From Brienomyrus brachyistius (lineage: Eukaryota > Chordata > Actinopteri > Osteoglossiformes > Mormyridae): a DNA stretch of 64,000 nt. Positions 23,480-36,600 of the stretch are shown here, in pieces. The stretch is from assembly GCF_023856365.1 (NCBI RefSeq), contig NC_064549.1:11177608-11241607 (forward strand), in the 5' to 3' direction. The stretch's first letter is position 1; the number at the start of each line of letters is the position of its first letter. A model generated the notes under the pieces. That model was given only the letters and a program-made list of their open reading frames with translations. It was not told the origin of the DNA and made no database searches. The position numbers and the translations under genes were made by a program.

Positions 23480-26400
23480 ATGTTGCTACCGTCCGACATA
23501 GCGAGGCTTGTTTTGGGTGAGTACGACGGCTCAGAGGAGATGTTGATCTTCCCTCGACTAGCCAGTTAGCAAGCCACTGTACGAAAGTGGCAAGTATAAT
23601 AAAAAAAAATCGTGCCTACTTCAGTTTAGGGCAGAGGTTAATAATTATGTCATACGTGTATTAAGTGTGTGCAGTTTTAAAGTAACATAGAAACAAGACA
23701 GCAACTTTCCCTTGAAAGTATCTTGCATTCCAAAGTACTTAGGCGGTTGATGTTAGCTGTATGGCTAAGGACCTATGCACACGTAATACGAAACAAGGAA
23801 TATGAAAGACGTACACGTATACAATCTGTTTACGATTACGAAATTCTGCACATACTCCATTAAGATGTAGCACCGTGTACGTGTCAGAGAGACGTGTGTT
23901 TCCCAGTGTCTTCAGTGTGTCCCCCTGGCACTGGATAGATAAGGGTGTGTAATGGACAGGCTAATAACGCTTAATCATAACTCTTCGCCATGTCTCGGAA
24001 GTGCACGTCCACGTATACGTCTAGATGCCTAAAACGTGATGTTATCTTTCCATTTCCTGCCTGGTCAAGGATCTTGCCCACATTCCCCGTGATCCCCGCA
24101 GTGGGTAGTTAATTTACAGGTGCTAATTGTCACGGATGTCGTGTCTTGATTTGGTTGAAGGTTACCTGCAACAGGAGGGTCTATCCGCTACAAGCCAGGC
24201 CTTCATTTTAGAAAGCCCCAATCTGAAGGAATACGCGGAGCACAGCACGGACGATGGGACAATCCCTGCCTGCGTGTTTGTGAGTGTCATCTGTGTCGTC
24301 ACATCTCATATTATCCACTTCCAAGTGCTTTATGCATGCCGATGGACACACCCGGATTTGTATATCACGGCAGCACTACCTTATTTCCCGAGCTTGCAGA
24401 ATGTGTGCCAATATTTAAAGCTGTCAGCAGACTCACAGGTGAATGTATTTTTTTTTATTCTCGCAGTCCTTGTTTGGGAAAAATCTGACAACGATCTTGA
24501 ATGAATATGTTGCCGCTAAAGCCACGGGTAGGTGATTCCCATAGGGTAGCTGTACACCCAGACCTGGACATTTTACTGTTTAGTTCTTAAATTATCTATT
24601 GTCTTATTCCCATTGTGTGTCCTAATTATTTACGTAGAAACCAGCCAAGAACCACAAATACCCGCCATGATGACATCATTGTGGAAGAAGTTAGAATTCA
24701 CTCTAAACCAAATCAAGTAAGGACCGTTAATTTTTGATGTTCCTGCACATTAGTAAACTGACGTGTGATACTTGAATAACCGCCTACATTTTGGTTGTGT
24801 GTGTGTGTGCTTTTATTTTTCTTTTCTTTTTCATCTAGATGTATGCAGAATTCACCAGCGGTGCACCAGAACCAGCGACGTAAGTTGCTTCTTCCGGATG
24901 TAAGCGTACGCTTAGCTGAGGCTTTTAAACATCTGCGTCGAAATGCGTGCAGGGTCACTGTCGCTCAGCAGGTTAGGACTCGTGTTCGGAAAGGTTGCTG
25001 GTTCTAATCCTGGGGCAGGCAGTCTAATGCCACTGTTGGGCCTTTGAGTCGCTTCACCATGTATTGCCTCAGGGGCACTAGACAAATAGCTGACCCTGTG
25101 CTCAGACCCCAAGCTCTGGTCTCACCAATCTGTGTCAGAGGAGAGCAAGAAGCATATAAATAGAGTAAATTGTTTAATTTTTTTTTTCTTCCTATTGCTT
25201 TCCATTGCAGTCCGTACTCGCAACGGAATTATGAATCTGAGGCGGCAGAGGGCGCTGTCATCCCCTTTGTCCCCAGCCCCCAGGATTCCTTCATCCCCAG
25301 CCCCATCTGGCCACTACATTCCAAGCCCCATCTCTGCCCCTCAAAGCATTCTGGGACACACGGCAGCAGTTTGCTACAGCTCCCTGCAGACCCGGACTAC
25401 TCCGATTTGCCAGCCTCAGGTCCAGGATGGGAGCAGACTTTTCATCAGCGTGAACCGTAAGATGCGACGCATTTAGGGCGCTTTTCCACCGCACCAGGTA
25501 CTGTACTTTTGGTTCTTCGAGTACGGTACTTGAAGGTCTTAGGTTTCCCCTGGCATAGAAACTGGATTTTCCCTTTACCTATGCATCCATTATCATTTAC
25601 ATTTTTGTTCTTTATCATTTTCTGAGTTCATAACTCTCTTTCAGACGGCTTTTGTATCGTGTTTCACACGCAGGCTGTTTGAATAACCAGTCGACAAGAA
25701 AGTTTCACCCCGAAGTACCAAAAAAGTACCCCAGTTAGTTTGACACTTTATGTATTGGAACTTCTGGGACTGGTACTTGACTGGAAGTCACTGGAAAGGG
25801 GAAAGTACCGAAAGTGTGGTGGAAAAGCACCATTAGGGTTCAGCCGCTTGGTCTTTAAGGGTAGCTCTTTAAATGGTGTTTATCGACTGTCTCTACAGGA
25901 GATTCCCCTCTGCAAGTTGCGGTTCCTGAGCACAGGATAAACCCCGGTCCATTATCCCCTGCCCGTAGAAAATGGTAAGTGATGGAGAGCTTTCATTTTT
26001 GCCCATATTTGATACGGGAAAATTTCAAAGTGAAAGTGTCTTTTATTGTCAGCCTCAGGTGTATGATGTGTGAAGTCAAACGCTGAGCTGGAATGTTGCT
26101 CTCGTTGGTTTTAGTGCAGTTGAAAAAAATGCAAAGATGACAAAGATACAGTTAAGCACCTGATTGGTGGGAAACTATTTAATTTCATCCTAAACGAATA
26201 ATTGTGGGACTGTAGGTAACTGCTCGACTGATATCCTGTGGTGTAGTTTGCTATTGCGAATATATCTGTATGTGAAATGGGGAGTGTTCTGCTTTCCTTT
26301 TAAAGGGAGGTGCTGACCTACACGTTCGTTTCTTTCAGTGACTCCCCGAGGAGGAGGGGAGGGGGCCTGAGTGGGTGCAGTGGACCGGGGCGGGGCAGTT

Positions 26401-29400
26401 TGCTACCTAACGTACCCCCCCCGGAGCTGCAGAGCGAGTCACATCAGGAGGCAGTCAGCGAGAATTTCCCCGTGAGTGCAGCCCCCCCCCTCCCTGGGAG
26501 TGAATAATCTATTTCTGTTGTTCTTTGGGTTTTATCACTGGTTCGGTTTATGATCCCTGCTCCCGTTGTGTTCCCTCAGCAAATGGTTATAGAGAATGCA
26601 AGGGAGAAGATACTGAACGACAAGTCACTGCAAGAAAAGCTGGCAGAAAACATAAACAAAATCCTGGGAAGGTAGAGCTGCAGTGAACTCCGAAGCCCAG
26701 TCTAAACTGGAATTACGTCCTTGTTAGCTGACAGATTTGTGTGTGTATTTAGGTTTACTGTCTTGTACATACATGTGAAATACTTCTCTAGAACAGCAGG
26801 TGGCAGCGGTGTGTCAGTTTTTTTTCTCCCTTCGGTTCTGTATGTCTAAGATACGAAGCTGACCACCCAACACTTGCGTAATATGTTGACCTAAATTCAG
26901 CAAAAATCCTGCCGTAGTCTCACACAAAAGCAAACATGTTCTAACGCTTAACTGTCTGTTTTAGTGAAATTAGTCCTCAGGCCTCAAAGCAAGCAGCGTG
27001 CAGTTCAGTGGAGCAGGACCAGTCCATAGATGAGATACTCGGCCTACAGGTAATGAACCTTATCCCAAGTCTCCGATTGGTCCTTTCCTCGAAGCGGAAG
27101 ATGCCACAAACTGATCAGTTGCCCCCTTAGCTCAAATGGGTGCATGTGCAGCAGGTAAGCTGGCTCCGCAATATATGCAACTTCAGGGCACTGAAGTGCT
27201 CGCATATTTCAAAACTCTAAATAGCTGAGAACGCTGCTGCTCTCTATAGGTCAAAAATCGGTCATAACTGCAAATTACTAGGGCAGAGCTTGTGTGGGGA
27301 AAAGTCCCCAACAAAAGTCAAAACGGGTAGATTCCAGTGTGGTTCGGGTCTGAACGCTTCATTTTTTTATCATGTGAAAGCTGATTCGATGTGTGTCTGT
27401 GCAGGGAGAAATCCACATGACAGATGATGCCATCCAGGATATCCTAGAGCAGACGGAATCGGATCCGGCCTTTCAAGCTCTCTTTGACCTTTTCGATTGC
27501 GGTAAAAACTTAATTACATTTATGAGTGTTCATGATCCGATTTTGTTTTGGCAGCTAAAGCTGAATTGTCTTCCGGAATTATGAATTTCGTAGATTACTG
27601 CTACCGGAATAAAAAATTTTGTGGGACGAGATAACGTTTCACAAGTGGTCCAGTCATACTGGATTGATTCTTGCGCTTGGATGAAAGAGAGGAAAAATGT
27701 CATTTTGTAGGTGTGATGGTGTGAATGGTCCTCCTGTGCTTAATCGCAGTTTTTGTCGGGCCAGGTAAAGACAAAAATAGCGACGCCGATCACCACGGAG
27801 ATGTGAACACCAGCACTCCCAGCTTGGAGAGCAATGAGGCGGAGCCGAGCGACTGCTTTTCTGTGACCTCGGATCAGGGTGGGTGTCACCTCTCTGTAAT
27901 GAGTGTCATCTGCAGGTGACAGACCGCACTGCTTCCCCAGTACCGCACTGGTCCTATGATATTCATTTGTCAGATGATGTTGTGTTCAAGGTGCTGGCCC
28001 TGAGGATTCAGCCCCTGGCACCGAGACTCCTAGAAAGACGAGGACGCAAAAAGTACCGGAGCTGAAAAGCAAGAAAAGTAGGAAAATCACACACCCTCTT
28101 TCAAGCACCTCAAGGACGACTCAGGCATTGAATCCTCCACGTCCATCCGATGAAGTAAGACCAGATCTGCCTTCTCAGATGAAAATGTCGACTGAGGGCA
28201 AAACCTTAGTCTGTGACGATAGAGAGGCAAGGACTTTGCAGCCTCTCCCACAGGGCAGCCCCATCAAAGACGCTAATCCGACCGTGGTGGAGAATGTCCC
28301 GGAAATGCCTCCAGAAGAAGACACAAGCATGGATGTTGACGGACCATCTGGTGCCACATCGCAAGAGAACGCTGGGCAGTTTATTCTTCAGCCTGAGTTC
28401 CAGCAAATCCCCCAGGCCTCCAAAGATCCTGGAGGACGACCAAGTCGAACTTCACCATGCGAGTCTGAGAGGGACCCCTCTGAGGCTGGAGAGGTCAACC
28501 CTGCTGAGAGGACCTCTGAGATCAGCCTGGATTTGGAGGCGGCTGAGGTGTCTGTGTTGGGTTTTTCCATTGAGGTTCCTCATGTTCTGGAACATTCTGC
28601 TGAACCCCAAATTCCAGAAGCATCGCCTACTTTGTCCATTAATACTGACAGCGCAGTTGTAAATAACCAGAAAGCAGCACTGGAACATTCCCCATCTTCC
28701 CAGAAAGGTTCGCCCTCCCTTGGTCAGGCTGCACAAGGCTCAGCGGCAACAACACAAGAGATCACCCATCTTCCTGAAGATAGTTCAGCTTCTCCACCTG
28801 AAGCTACTCTTTCATTGTCTTCTGCCCTTGCCCCGTCCCCTGCCAAGGAACACAACACTAGTAAAATAGTCTCGCTGAAGATCATCATCAGCGACGAGCA
28901 GGCAGGAGATTCTGCCCTCTGCCAGGCGGTCTCCAGCATCACGGGCGACCAGGTCCCCACCATCATCCTCTCCTCGCCGGCCAAGTCCCCCGCCAAAGCT
29001 CCAGGAGGCTTCTCTGTGACGGCGGAGGAGACCGTGCAGGCTGTGAGCTGTTTACAGTGCACAGAGCTCACCGGCAAACCCGCGGAGCCGGTGGCTGGTG
29101 TGGACGAGAACCTGCAACTCTCGCTTCCCGGCGAATTGGTGTCAGAAGGGGGGTTTATCCAGTTGCTGCCCTCTGCAGCCTCTTATGGGGGCTCCAGCAA
29201 CTACTTCATCGTGACGGATCAGTCGATGGTCAGTCACTCGCCTGGCGTGGTGGTGCTGCCCGACGGTTCTCCCCTAGGCCCGGTGGCCAGCCCCACACAC
29301 ATCCTGGCAACTCCTCCTCGAGCTCGGTCCATCTCTGTGACGCAGGATGCCTCAAAGACCTACCCATCTGGTAGGCCTCTAGCATTGATTTCAGATTTTT

Positions 29401-32034
29401 AAATGACGAACAACTCCATGCAGATTTAATCACACTTAATTGTCTCCCACTTGCATTGGATGCTTTTTCTTCCAGATACATTTTTTTTTGCTAAATCAAA
29501 AGCTATGTCTGCAGTTGTAAACCGCTCTCTTCCTTAAAACGTTACTCTGTAATTTCAGGTTCGACACTCATCATAACATCACCCGTGCAGCCCATGCTGC
29601 AAAGCATGATGGTACCAGCATCTGTGGTCAGCCAAAAGAATACTGGGACATTTACCATAGTCTCCAATCAGGTAAAGCGAATCCCTGCCAGTTGTGTTTC
29701 CTGAGCTCATTGTTAATCACCCTTATTTTTCCCGTGAAACATTTCGTCTTCGCACAGCTGGTGACCTTGCCGGTTACTTCTGCGAAAGTTACACCCAGCT
29801 CCAAATCGAAACCCAGACTGGCACCCAAGGAAACAGCCGGCTCTGGTGAGTCGTGTTCTCCCACATCGGAAAAGTGAACTGTTTGTCGTATGTGCAGTTT
29901 TGAAGGACAGATTAAATACTTGTGTAACACTTTAATGTCTGCTCCTTGACTATTAATAAACCCTTTTCATTCATTTTACTAATCGTTGGATAATAGATTA
30001 ATATATAAAAAGATTCACCAACAAATTTCAAAATGTATTAGTAATATCTTGCTCCTGCTATTTACAAAACAGCTTATAAATCACTTTCCAATATAAAATG
30101 ATGGGTTAATAAGCATACTCAGAAATTGGTTATATGTAAGCTCAGTAAATTCAGGTGGAAGACATCTTTGTAATACATTTCTAAATTTTGATTGTAAGTG
30201 AATTTATTTACTAATATATTATTATAAAATGATTGATAAACGCTGATCTTAGACTTGCTGATTTATTTCTTGTTTTAACCGATGTCTCCTATACAGTGAA
30301 GGGTTTCTAAACCGTTCCTGTCATTTTTTTTTTTTTTTGGATTTTTATTCATATTTGGGTTAATGAGGCTAATTTTCTCTTTCTTTCAGGTAAAGCAGGT
30401 GCTCCTGTGTCTGGGTTGGAGGCGAAGGTCGAGATCCCACTGAGGCCAGCTGTCCCCCTCCTGGCCCCCCAGGGCCCAGGACACCTGACACTCTCAGATG
30501 CCGCCATCACAGAAGCCGCCCCGGGCCCCAGTGCTCCCAGTCACCGCAGGATGCTGTGCTTCGACACCGACAGCCCCGGCCATGCGGACGCAGCCGCGCC
30601 ATCCGGAATCGCCCCATCGCCCCCAGTGACACCACAGACGGTGGTCTCTCAGCCCCCCGCCGTCTCCTCTACCTCGTCCCCTGCTGTCAGCGCGTCCCCT
30701 GCCAGGCAGCCTCCCAAGGAGAGTCCTGGCAGCTCGGGCAGCCGGTGTCCCAAGATCCGGACCGTACAGCCAACCATCCTCAGGGGCAGCAGGGCGGCAA
30801 GGGCCGAGCTGTTAAAATGCCCCGAAAGTCTGACCACGCCTGAGAATGAGAGGCCCCCCCTGGACTGTGCTGCGGGTGACACTAAGAAATCCCCTAACGC
30901 CAAAAGTGACGCCGGTCTTGTGGCGAAAGCTCCGAGCGCCATCGTGAGGACGGAGGCCACGCCGGCGGAAGCTCCCGGCAGGTCTGTGTTCGCGAGAAAG
31001 CAGCAGATCGTGGACAAGAGGGAATTCTCTGTGGCCGAGAGCGCGGGGCCTGCCAAATCCAAGCCCGGTGGCGCCAAGAAGGAGGACCAGAGGAGCAGAA
31101 CAGAGGCTGGGGAGAAACCACAGGCCAAAGGCCGGGAGGGTCGGGCAGAGCGGAGGGGCTCCTCGCTAGAGCCGCCCCATGTCACGGCTAATAAGGAGAA
31201 CAGACTGGAAGGGAGTCGGTGTGAGCATCACCCCATGGGCCCTGCCCCGGTGGGAGAGCCCGGCCCGAACACCATCGGATCTCCGGCACCCATCTCCCAG
31301 GCTGGCTCTTGCAAAGTCCCGAATAAGACTAGCCCTCTGACCAAGCAGGCCGCCGAGATGCTGCAGGACATCCAGGGGCTGATCCCGGCCTCCACGCCCT
31401 CTAAGAGGACGGGGCTAGGCTGCTCCGAGCTGTCCCACCCCAGAACTCCCAATCTGGGTGGCGCGGCAGAGGAGCCTCCTGACTGCCTGCGGACTCCCAT
31501 CCGGCAGCGGCACGGCCGGGAGCGGGAGGGCACCCCCCGGCACCTCGTCGCCACGCCCGACGTCCCCACCTGCAGCCCGGCCAGCGAGGCCGGCAGCGAG
31601 AGCAGCATCAACATGGCTGCCCAGACGCTCATCTCCCTGTCCCGTGCCGGCAGGGCCGGCACGCCCCTAAAGGACAGCATTCTACAGCAGGGCGTGGCGT
31701 CCGCCGCAGTGAACATCGCTACGGTGGCTCCCAAGGCCAAAAAGCGCAAGCAGTCGGAATCACACACCACCCCAACTGCCAAGAAAGAGCTTCATCTCTC
31801 TGGGTCAGCGTCCAGTAAGAAAAAGTCTAAGGTGAGCAGAAGCAAGTCTGCTTCATTCTGTTTCCTCTTCCTTTGTCAGTTGTTTCCACCTTTAATTGCT
31901 GTGTCTTAATTACATTTATTACATTTATATGCAATTTGTTCACTACCAACTAGAAACAAAAGAGGCTGCTTGATTCCTTCCCTGATGACCTGGACGTCGA
32001 TAAGTTCCTGTCATCGCTGCACTATGACGAATAA
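23480..32034 (+). CDS. npat: NPAT, nuclear coactivator of histone transcription
   Basis: NPAT is the cyclin E/CDK2 substrate that drives replication-dependent histone transcription from histone locus bodies. Seventeen coding exons: 23480-23516, 24161-24279, 24467-24527, 24638-24716, 24839-24879, 25211-25456, 25899-25974, 26339-26471, 26580-26671, 26965-27049, 27405-27501, 27765-27878, 27991-29370, 29559-29671, 29758-29845, 30390-31831, 31954-32034. They sum to 4284 nt, 1427 codons plus TAA. The N-terminus MLLPSDIARLVLGYLQQEGL is the LisH motif. Internal blocks MVIENAREKILNDKSLQEKL and DDAIQDILEQTESDPAFQAL match human NPAT closely. The two large exons are low-complexity, rich in Ser/Pro with SP/TP sites such as SSPAKSPAK. 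The C-terminus DVDKFLSSLHYDE is the near-invariant NPAT tail. Exon 12 has two in-frame acceptors (27750 or 27765). Confidence 0.96.
24945..25132 (+). mobile_element. tRNA-derived SINE copy in an NPAT intron
   Basis: GGTCACTGTCGCTCAGCAGG (A-box-like) and GGTTGCTGGTTCTAATCC (B-box-like) are followed by TGCCACTGTTGGGCCTTTGA. This tRNA-SINE family differs from 1762-2119 and is related to 39845-40085 and 58735-58990. Confidence 0.6.
29910..30360. other. npat: NPAT intron, AT-rich
   Basis: TAACACTTTAATG near the left recalls the ends of the MITE at 21811-22118, but I could not pair it with a second end. A T-run lies at about 30326-30338. No coding signal. Confidence 0.35.
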
Positions 32035-32684
32035 TCCTATGCAGTTGCCGAGAGGGACGGCCTTCGTTTAGGTGGCCATGCTGATGGGCACCATCCACGG
32101 TTTTCCATTCGCTGTACCTGTGGCCACTGAGACGGCCTTGCAGGGTTTCGGCTGACCAATACTAAGCAACTGTCAAATCCTACTGCTGGAAACTGAATGT
32201 GATCGCTGGTATCTCCACCTCATAATCAAATTCAACCCCTTCGTCTTCAACGGCGTGCAGTCACACGTGTGTCAGGTATGCCTACAGAACATGATGTACT
32301 CCAAGCAGCTCGGTTAGCGGAAGACAGGGACTCGGTAAAGGGAATGATGGTTTTTTTTTTTTTTAACTTTGAAAGAGATTCCATGCACTTTTAATTTCTT
32401 TCTATAAGAAAATAAGACGTCAGCCTCAACACCCACTAATTTAAAGTCAGAACAGCTTTTTTTTTTTTGCTTAAAAGTAAAGCTTGTTTGACCTGTAGTT
32501 CTCTTCCTTGTTGTTTTCCATCTCTGCTGAGCCAGTCTGGTCCTTTTTGTATTGTATGAAAACTACAAACTGCCTCTTTGTATTTATGTCCTCAAGCAGT
32601 GTTACGATGTAAAAAGAAAATGGTTCTTCCCATTTGTATTAATGTGCGCCCACTGTGTGCTTTTGTGTTGAAGCTCGGTTTTCA

Positions 32685-32690
32685 ATTAAA
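32685..32690 (+). terminator. npat: NPAT polyadenylation signal (ATTAAA)
   Basis: ATTAAA sits 651 bp after the NPAT stop codon, in AT-rich 3' UTR sequence. It is the common single-base variant of the poly(A) signal. No canonical AATAAA was found between the stop and this point. Confidence 0.5.
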
Positions 32691-33278
32691 ATATTTAACT
32701 AACTACACTCATACATGCACCTGTTCTGAACTGCCTGTCCAGGTAAGTGTTGGGGTCTGGCTGTGCGTCTGTGGGAATGTTTTGGTTCGTATGTCGGCAT
32801 GATTCGCTGTATTAGTGTTAACGTCACACCATTCCAAAGTGGGGGGGGCGGTTCCTTCAGGAATACAGCAGGACAGGAAGACAACAGTGTACGACAAAAA
32901 CGATGCTTCAGATTAATGAGACTTTGAGATTAGCACAGATATACTTGGTTTGTTATAGCTGCAGAGTCTTTTTAGTTAAATATGTCTTGAGAGATGAATG
33001 AAATGTAGTGTTTCATTTCATCAGCATTTCAAATGCTGGCAGTTTCTTAGTAATAGATTTTGAACCACCTGAGCTCGGCTTGTGAGCGCGAAGGTTTGGG
33101 GAGGGCCGTCTTTAGTTAAACGACTGCGTCAGTGTGACAGCTCTGTGTTTTGCAGCAGTTTCGCTGTTTACCACACTTAGGCCAACATTCAGCTCCTACT
33201 CTTAAGCTAAGACATGTAAAAGTCCATGTGGTATTAGTGTACTTATAATAGTATACTTCACTAATGTTGTATAGTGCA
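32691..33278. other. Intergenic gap between the converging NPAT and MMP20-like genes
   Basis: NPAT (plus) and the MMP20-like gene (minus) end toward each other. I see no coding signal here, only short G-rich and AT-rich stretches. Confidence 0.5.
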
Positions 33279-33284
33279 TTTATT
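33279..33284 (-). terminator. Candidate polyadenylation signal of the MMP20-like gene
   Basis: TTTATT on the plus strand reads AATAAA on the minus strand, about 410 bp downstream of the MMP20-like stop codon at 33694-33696. It is the nearest canonical hexamer I noticed, but single hexamers are frequent by chance. Confidence 0.35.
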
Positions 33285-33411
33285 TGAGAGAACCTGAAGA
33301 ATCAAGGTGCCATTTGAGTAATTTAGTAATTTCAAAGTTTATGGAAAATCATCAGCACATGAAAATTGTGGGAATGTTCTAAATTAGTCAGGGCTCTTGG
33401 ATAAGTGTTCC

Positions 33412-33620
33412 TAAGCTGGGTCCTCCGTTCGCGTTTTTGCTCCCTCTGATTGGAGTAAGCAGAAATATTGGCTGTCTGGCAGGGAGCAAAAATATGGGCC
33501 AGCTGGGAGGGAGCAAAACATGGGCTGTCTATCAGGGAGCAAAAATATCAGCTGTCTGGCAGGGAGCTGGGAGGGAACAAAAACGTGGACCCTCTGGGAG
33601 TCCCCGAATAGTGGGTTGAA
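33412..33620. mobile_element. Expanded relative of the foldback MITE
   Basis: Ends (GTTTTTGCTCCCTCTGATTG on the left, AGGGAACAAAAACGTGGACC on the right) match the arms of the element at 4415-4586. The middle holds four GGGAGCAAAAATATG-type repeats. It lies just past the 3' end of the MMP20-like CDS. Confidence 0.6.
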
Positions 33621-33693
33621 ACTCTGCATTCACATATTTTCTTCCTCATAGATCTCCTGCTGCCTTGTTATTCTGTCTCTTTGCCACTAGGTG

Positions 33694-36600
33694 TCAGCAG
33701 CCCAGCCAGGCATTAGCTGTTCCTGCATACCACATCCGCTGCCTTATGTAGTCAAACGTATGCACTGTTTTTCCGGAGAAGAAGTGGATGTATCCTGTTG
33801 TAAGTCAAGATTTGCGTTATTTGATTACGTTTCACAACAGCAATAGCTTATGCGTGAATATTTCCTCTCTAAACAACATACAAAACAAAAGAAATGTGTA
33901 CTGTCTCATCTAGGAGTCACGCATGAATGAAACACTGAGACATCTTACCTGAATGTTCAAATGCAGCATCGATTCTATTTCCAATGATTGGCCAATCAGT
34001 TTTGATTTTTCTTGGGTAGCCTGGGTCCATTGCATTTTCGTCCTCATCATACCTTTAAAGAATGCAAATTTGCTGGATTATGTAAAGTGGGTTTGATCTC
34101 AATTTTAACCCCCCCCCCCTCCCCCCCCCCGTCAGTATGGTGGAAGGGCATAAAATGTGCAATTATACAAATAAAAGTATGTTCAGCCAATCCCCATCTT
34201 CTGAAGACAGCTCTTAAGTTATTTCACTGTATTTGTTTTTAGTCTTGTGCAATCTGCTTTTATATTATATCATTTTAAAATTGTGCATTCATCCATTTTT
34301 AATAAGAACTGCATACAAAGGACATTGTTACCTGTAGTACACATCTCTTACAAAGAAATACGTTTTCCCAAACGTATTCACGTGGACAGCAGCATCAATC
34401 TGCTTCACTCCTGGAGGAAATCCAAAGTCATAGATAGATCCCTGATAGTAGCTCTTCTTATTTAACTGCTGCACTATCCAGTACTTAGAACCTGCAAGAC
34501 ACCGCATGAAGGTGTCAGTAAACTGGCATCTGCCAGCTTGTTGAACAAAACAATTTGTTGTACTAAGATCACTTAACAGCAAACGCATGACCCACTTAAA
34601 TCCACTTCAATCAGCATGCGATAGTTTCATTTTCAATGCGATCTATTTTGTAAAACTTCTCTCAGTGTTATATGGCAGTTAGAATGTGCCCTACCAGTGA
34701 AGATGTAGGCCACGCCCTTGCTTGCGATGTCATAGGCAGCATCCACGGGTGAGCCGATGCTGGGCAGGTAGGTGCTGCTGTACCCCTCTCTCAGAAAGTA
34801 CTGATGATCTGGCCCTGTAGCTCTCAGCCACATGTAACTTATGCACCAGGAAACATTGAGATATATGTCTATTAAAGATTAGCACACACTCAGCTTTTAT
34901 GAAACTGAAGTCTTCCCCCGGTTTGTTTATTGATTCATGCGAACATTGCACTTGCAATTTGTTTTCATGCTGTTAATATTTCTCCATTTTTCTATTCATG
35001 CAGTGCAGGTTTGCAGCCTGGAGCCTGTCCTAGAGAGAACGGTGCAGGGTACACACATAATCCCCCCCCCCCCCCCCCCCCCCCCCGCTCCCCCCCGTAA
35101 AGGCAGGTTTCAGAGGCCAGTCTGTGTACATTTCCTCTTTGTACTGTGGAAGGAAACTGAGCTGCTCGAGGAGGGATGCATTAGACAGGGAAAAACATGC
35201 AAAATGCACACAAGTCCGTCCCTGCAATCCTGGGTGTGTGAGACCTCATATATACCCATGCTGAGTTATTGTACCATTTCATTATGTTTGTTTATTCTCT
35301 GTTTGTAAAGTGGTAATGCCTCACAATAGGTTTCAGATTGTTTTATCATTATCAAAGCTTCTGATTGGAAGCATTTGCTTTTTTGTACCCAGTTTAACGA
35401 GGACCTATTAAGCTACAGCATTTACTGTTCCTTGCAAAATCATTGCTTCAAATGTTGCCGAGTAAATGAATTTGATTGCAGACTGGAAACGTTTAAAGCC
35501 AGAATGAATTCTGCGTGACAGCAGGAACTAAAGCTAAAAGTGAAATGTGCTGCTTGTGTACGGATTCAGACTGTTGCACAGTCAAGTGAAAAATTGTTCT
35601 AGCAAGGATAGTTACTATCTATCTCATTTACTGGATAAAAATACTGATCCATGCAGGTGTTGTTTGTCAGGTGGTGAATCTAAAGGAAAAGTGTGAAAAC
35701 GAAGATGGAACCCTGGGCTGAATTTACCAGTGTAGCCGAATGTAAATGCATGGAGATGGAAAGGGCACAAAATAATATTCAGCTGATACCGATACGCAGT
35801 GGCACAGGAGGGGCTGCCCCTCCCTTTACCCCAGTGTACCAAAGGCAAATGTTACTGAGCACCCCTTCGCCCTCGCAACCCCCTCTGATCGGCAAAATTT
35901 ACTGACACCCCTCCTCCGCCCCTGTTGATACCCTAGTTAGCACTATTAGCTCAATAAACAAGAAACAGGCGGTGCTTCAAAGGGAGAAGTGTGGTGATGG
36001 CAGCATCATGCTGTAGGGGGCACTGGTCTTCTGCAGAAACCAGTTATTTTGTTAGAAGAATGGTGCGAAGCACAGGAATATGCTGCTATACTAAGGTGAT
36101 GTACTGCCCATGATATACTACAGGAATATGCTGATATACTAAGGTGATGTACTGCAGGTGATCTACTACAGGAATATGCTGCTACAGTAAGGTGATGTAC
36201 TGAAGGTGATCTACTACAGGAATATGCTGCTACAGTAAGGTGATGTACTGAAGGTGATCTACTACAAGAATATGCTGCTACACTAAGGCGATGTACTGCA
36301 GGTGATCTACTACAGGAATATGCTGCTACACTAAGGCGATGTACTGCAGGTGATCTACTACAGGAATATGCTGCTACACTAAGGTGACATGATTTTACAA
36401 GTCCAATGATCTGTGCTCCAGATCCAGCTGTAGAAAATTGTAGTGATTGAACATCTTTGCTAACCAGTGTACAAACCTGGTAGGCACCAACTAGACTGAA
36501 AGCTGTCATTGTGGAAAAGGGTGACTCTGCCCCAGTGAAGTCATCTGCTTTCATCCCTCCATCTTACAAAAGGATATCCAGTGCAGGGTGGGAGGGTCGG

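Noticed and set aside
24127..24504. 125-codon frame as a separate small gene
   Set aside because: It is NPAT exon 2 (24161-24279) read through into the following intron.
30649..31782. Two antisense open frames (178 and 184 codons) opposite NPAT
   Set aside because: They are shadows of the GC-rich, low-complexity NPAT exon 30390-31831, with no recognisable domain.
35030..35227. Short frame with a poly-Gly/poly-Pro run
   Set aside because: It is created by the C25 homopolymer in an intron.
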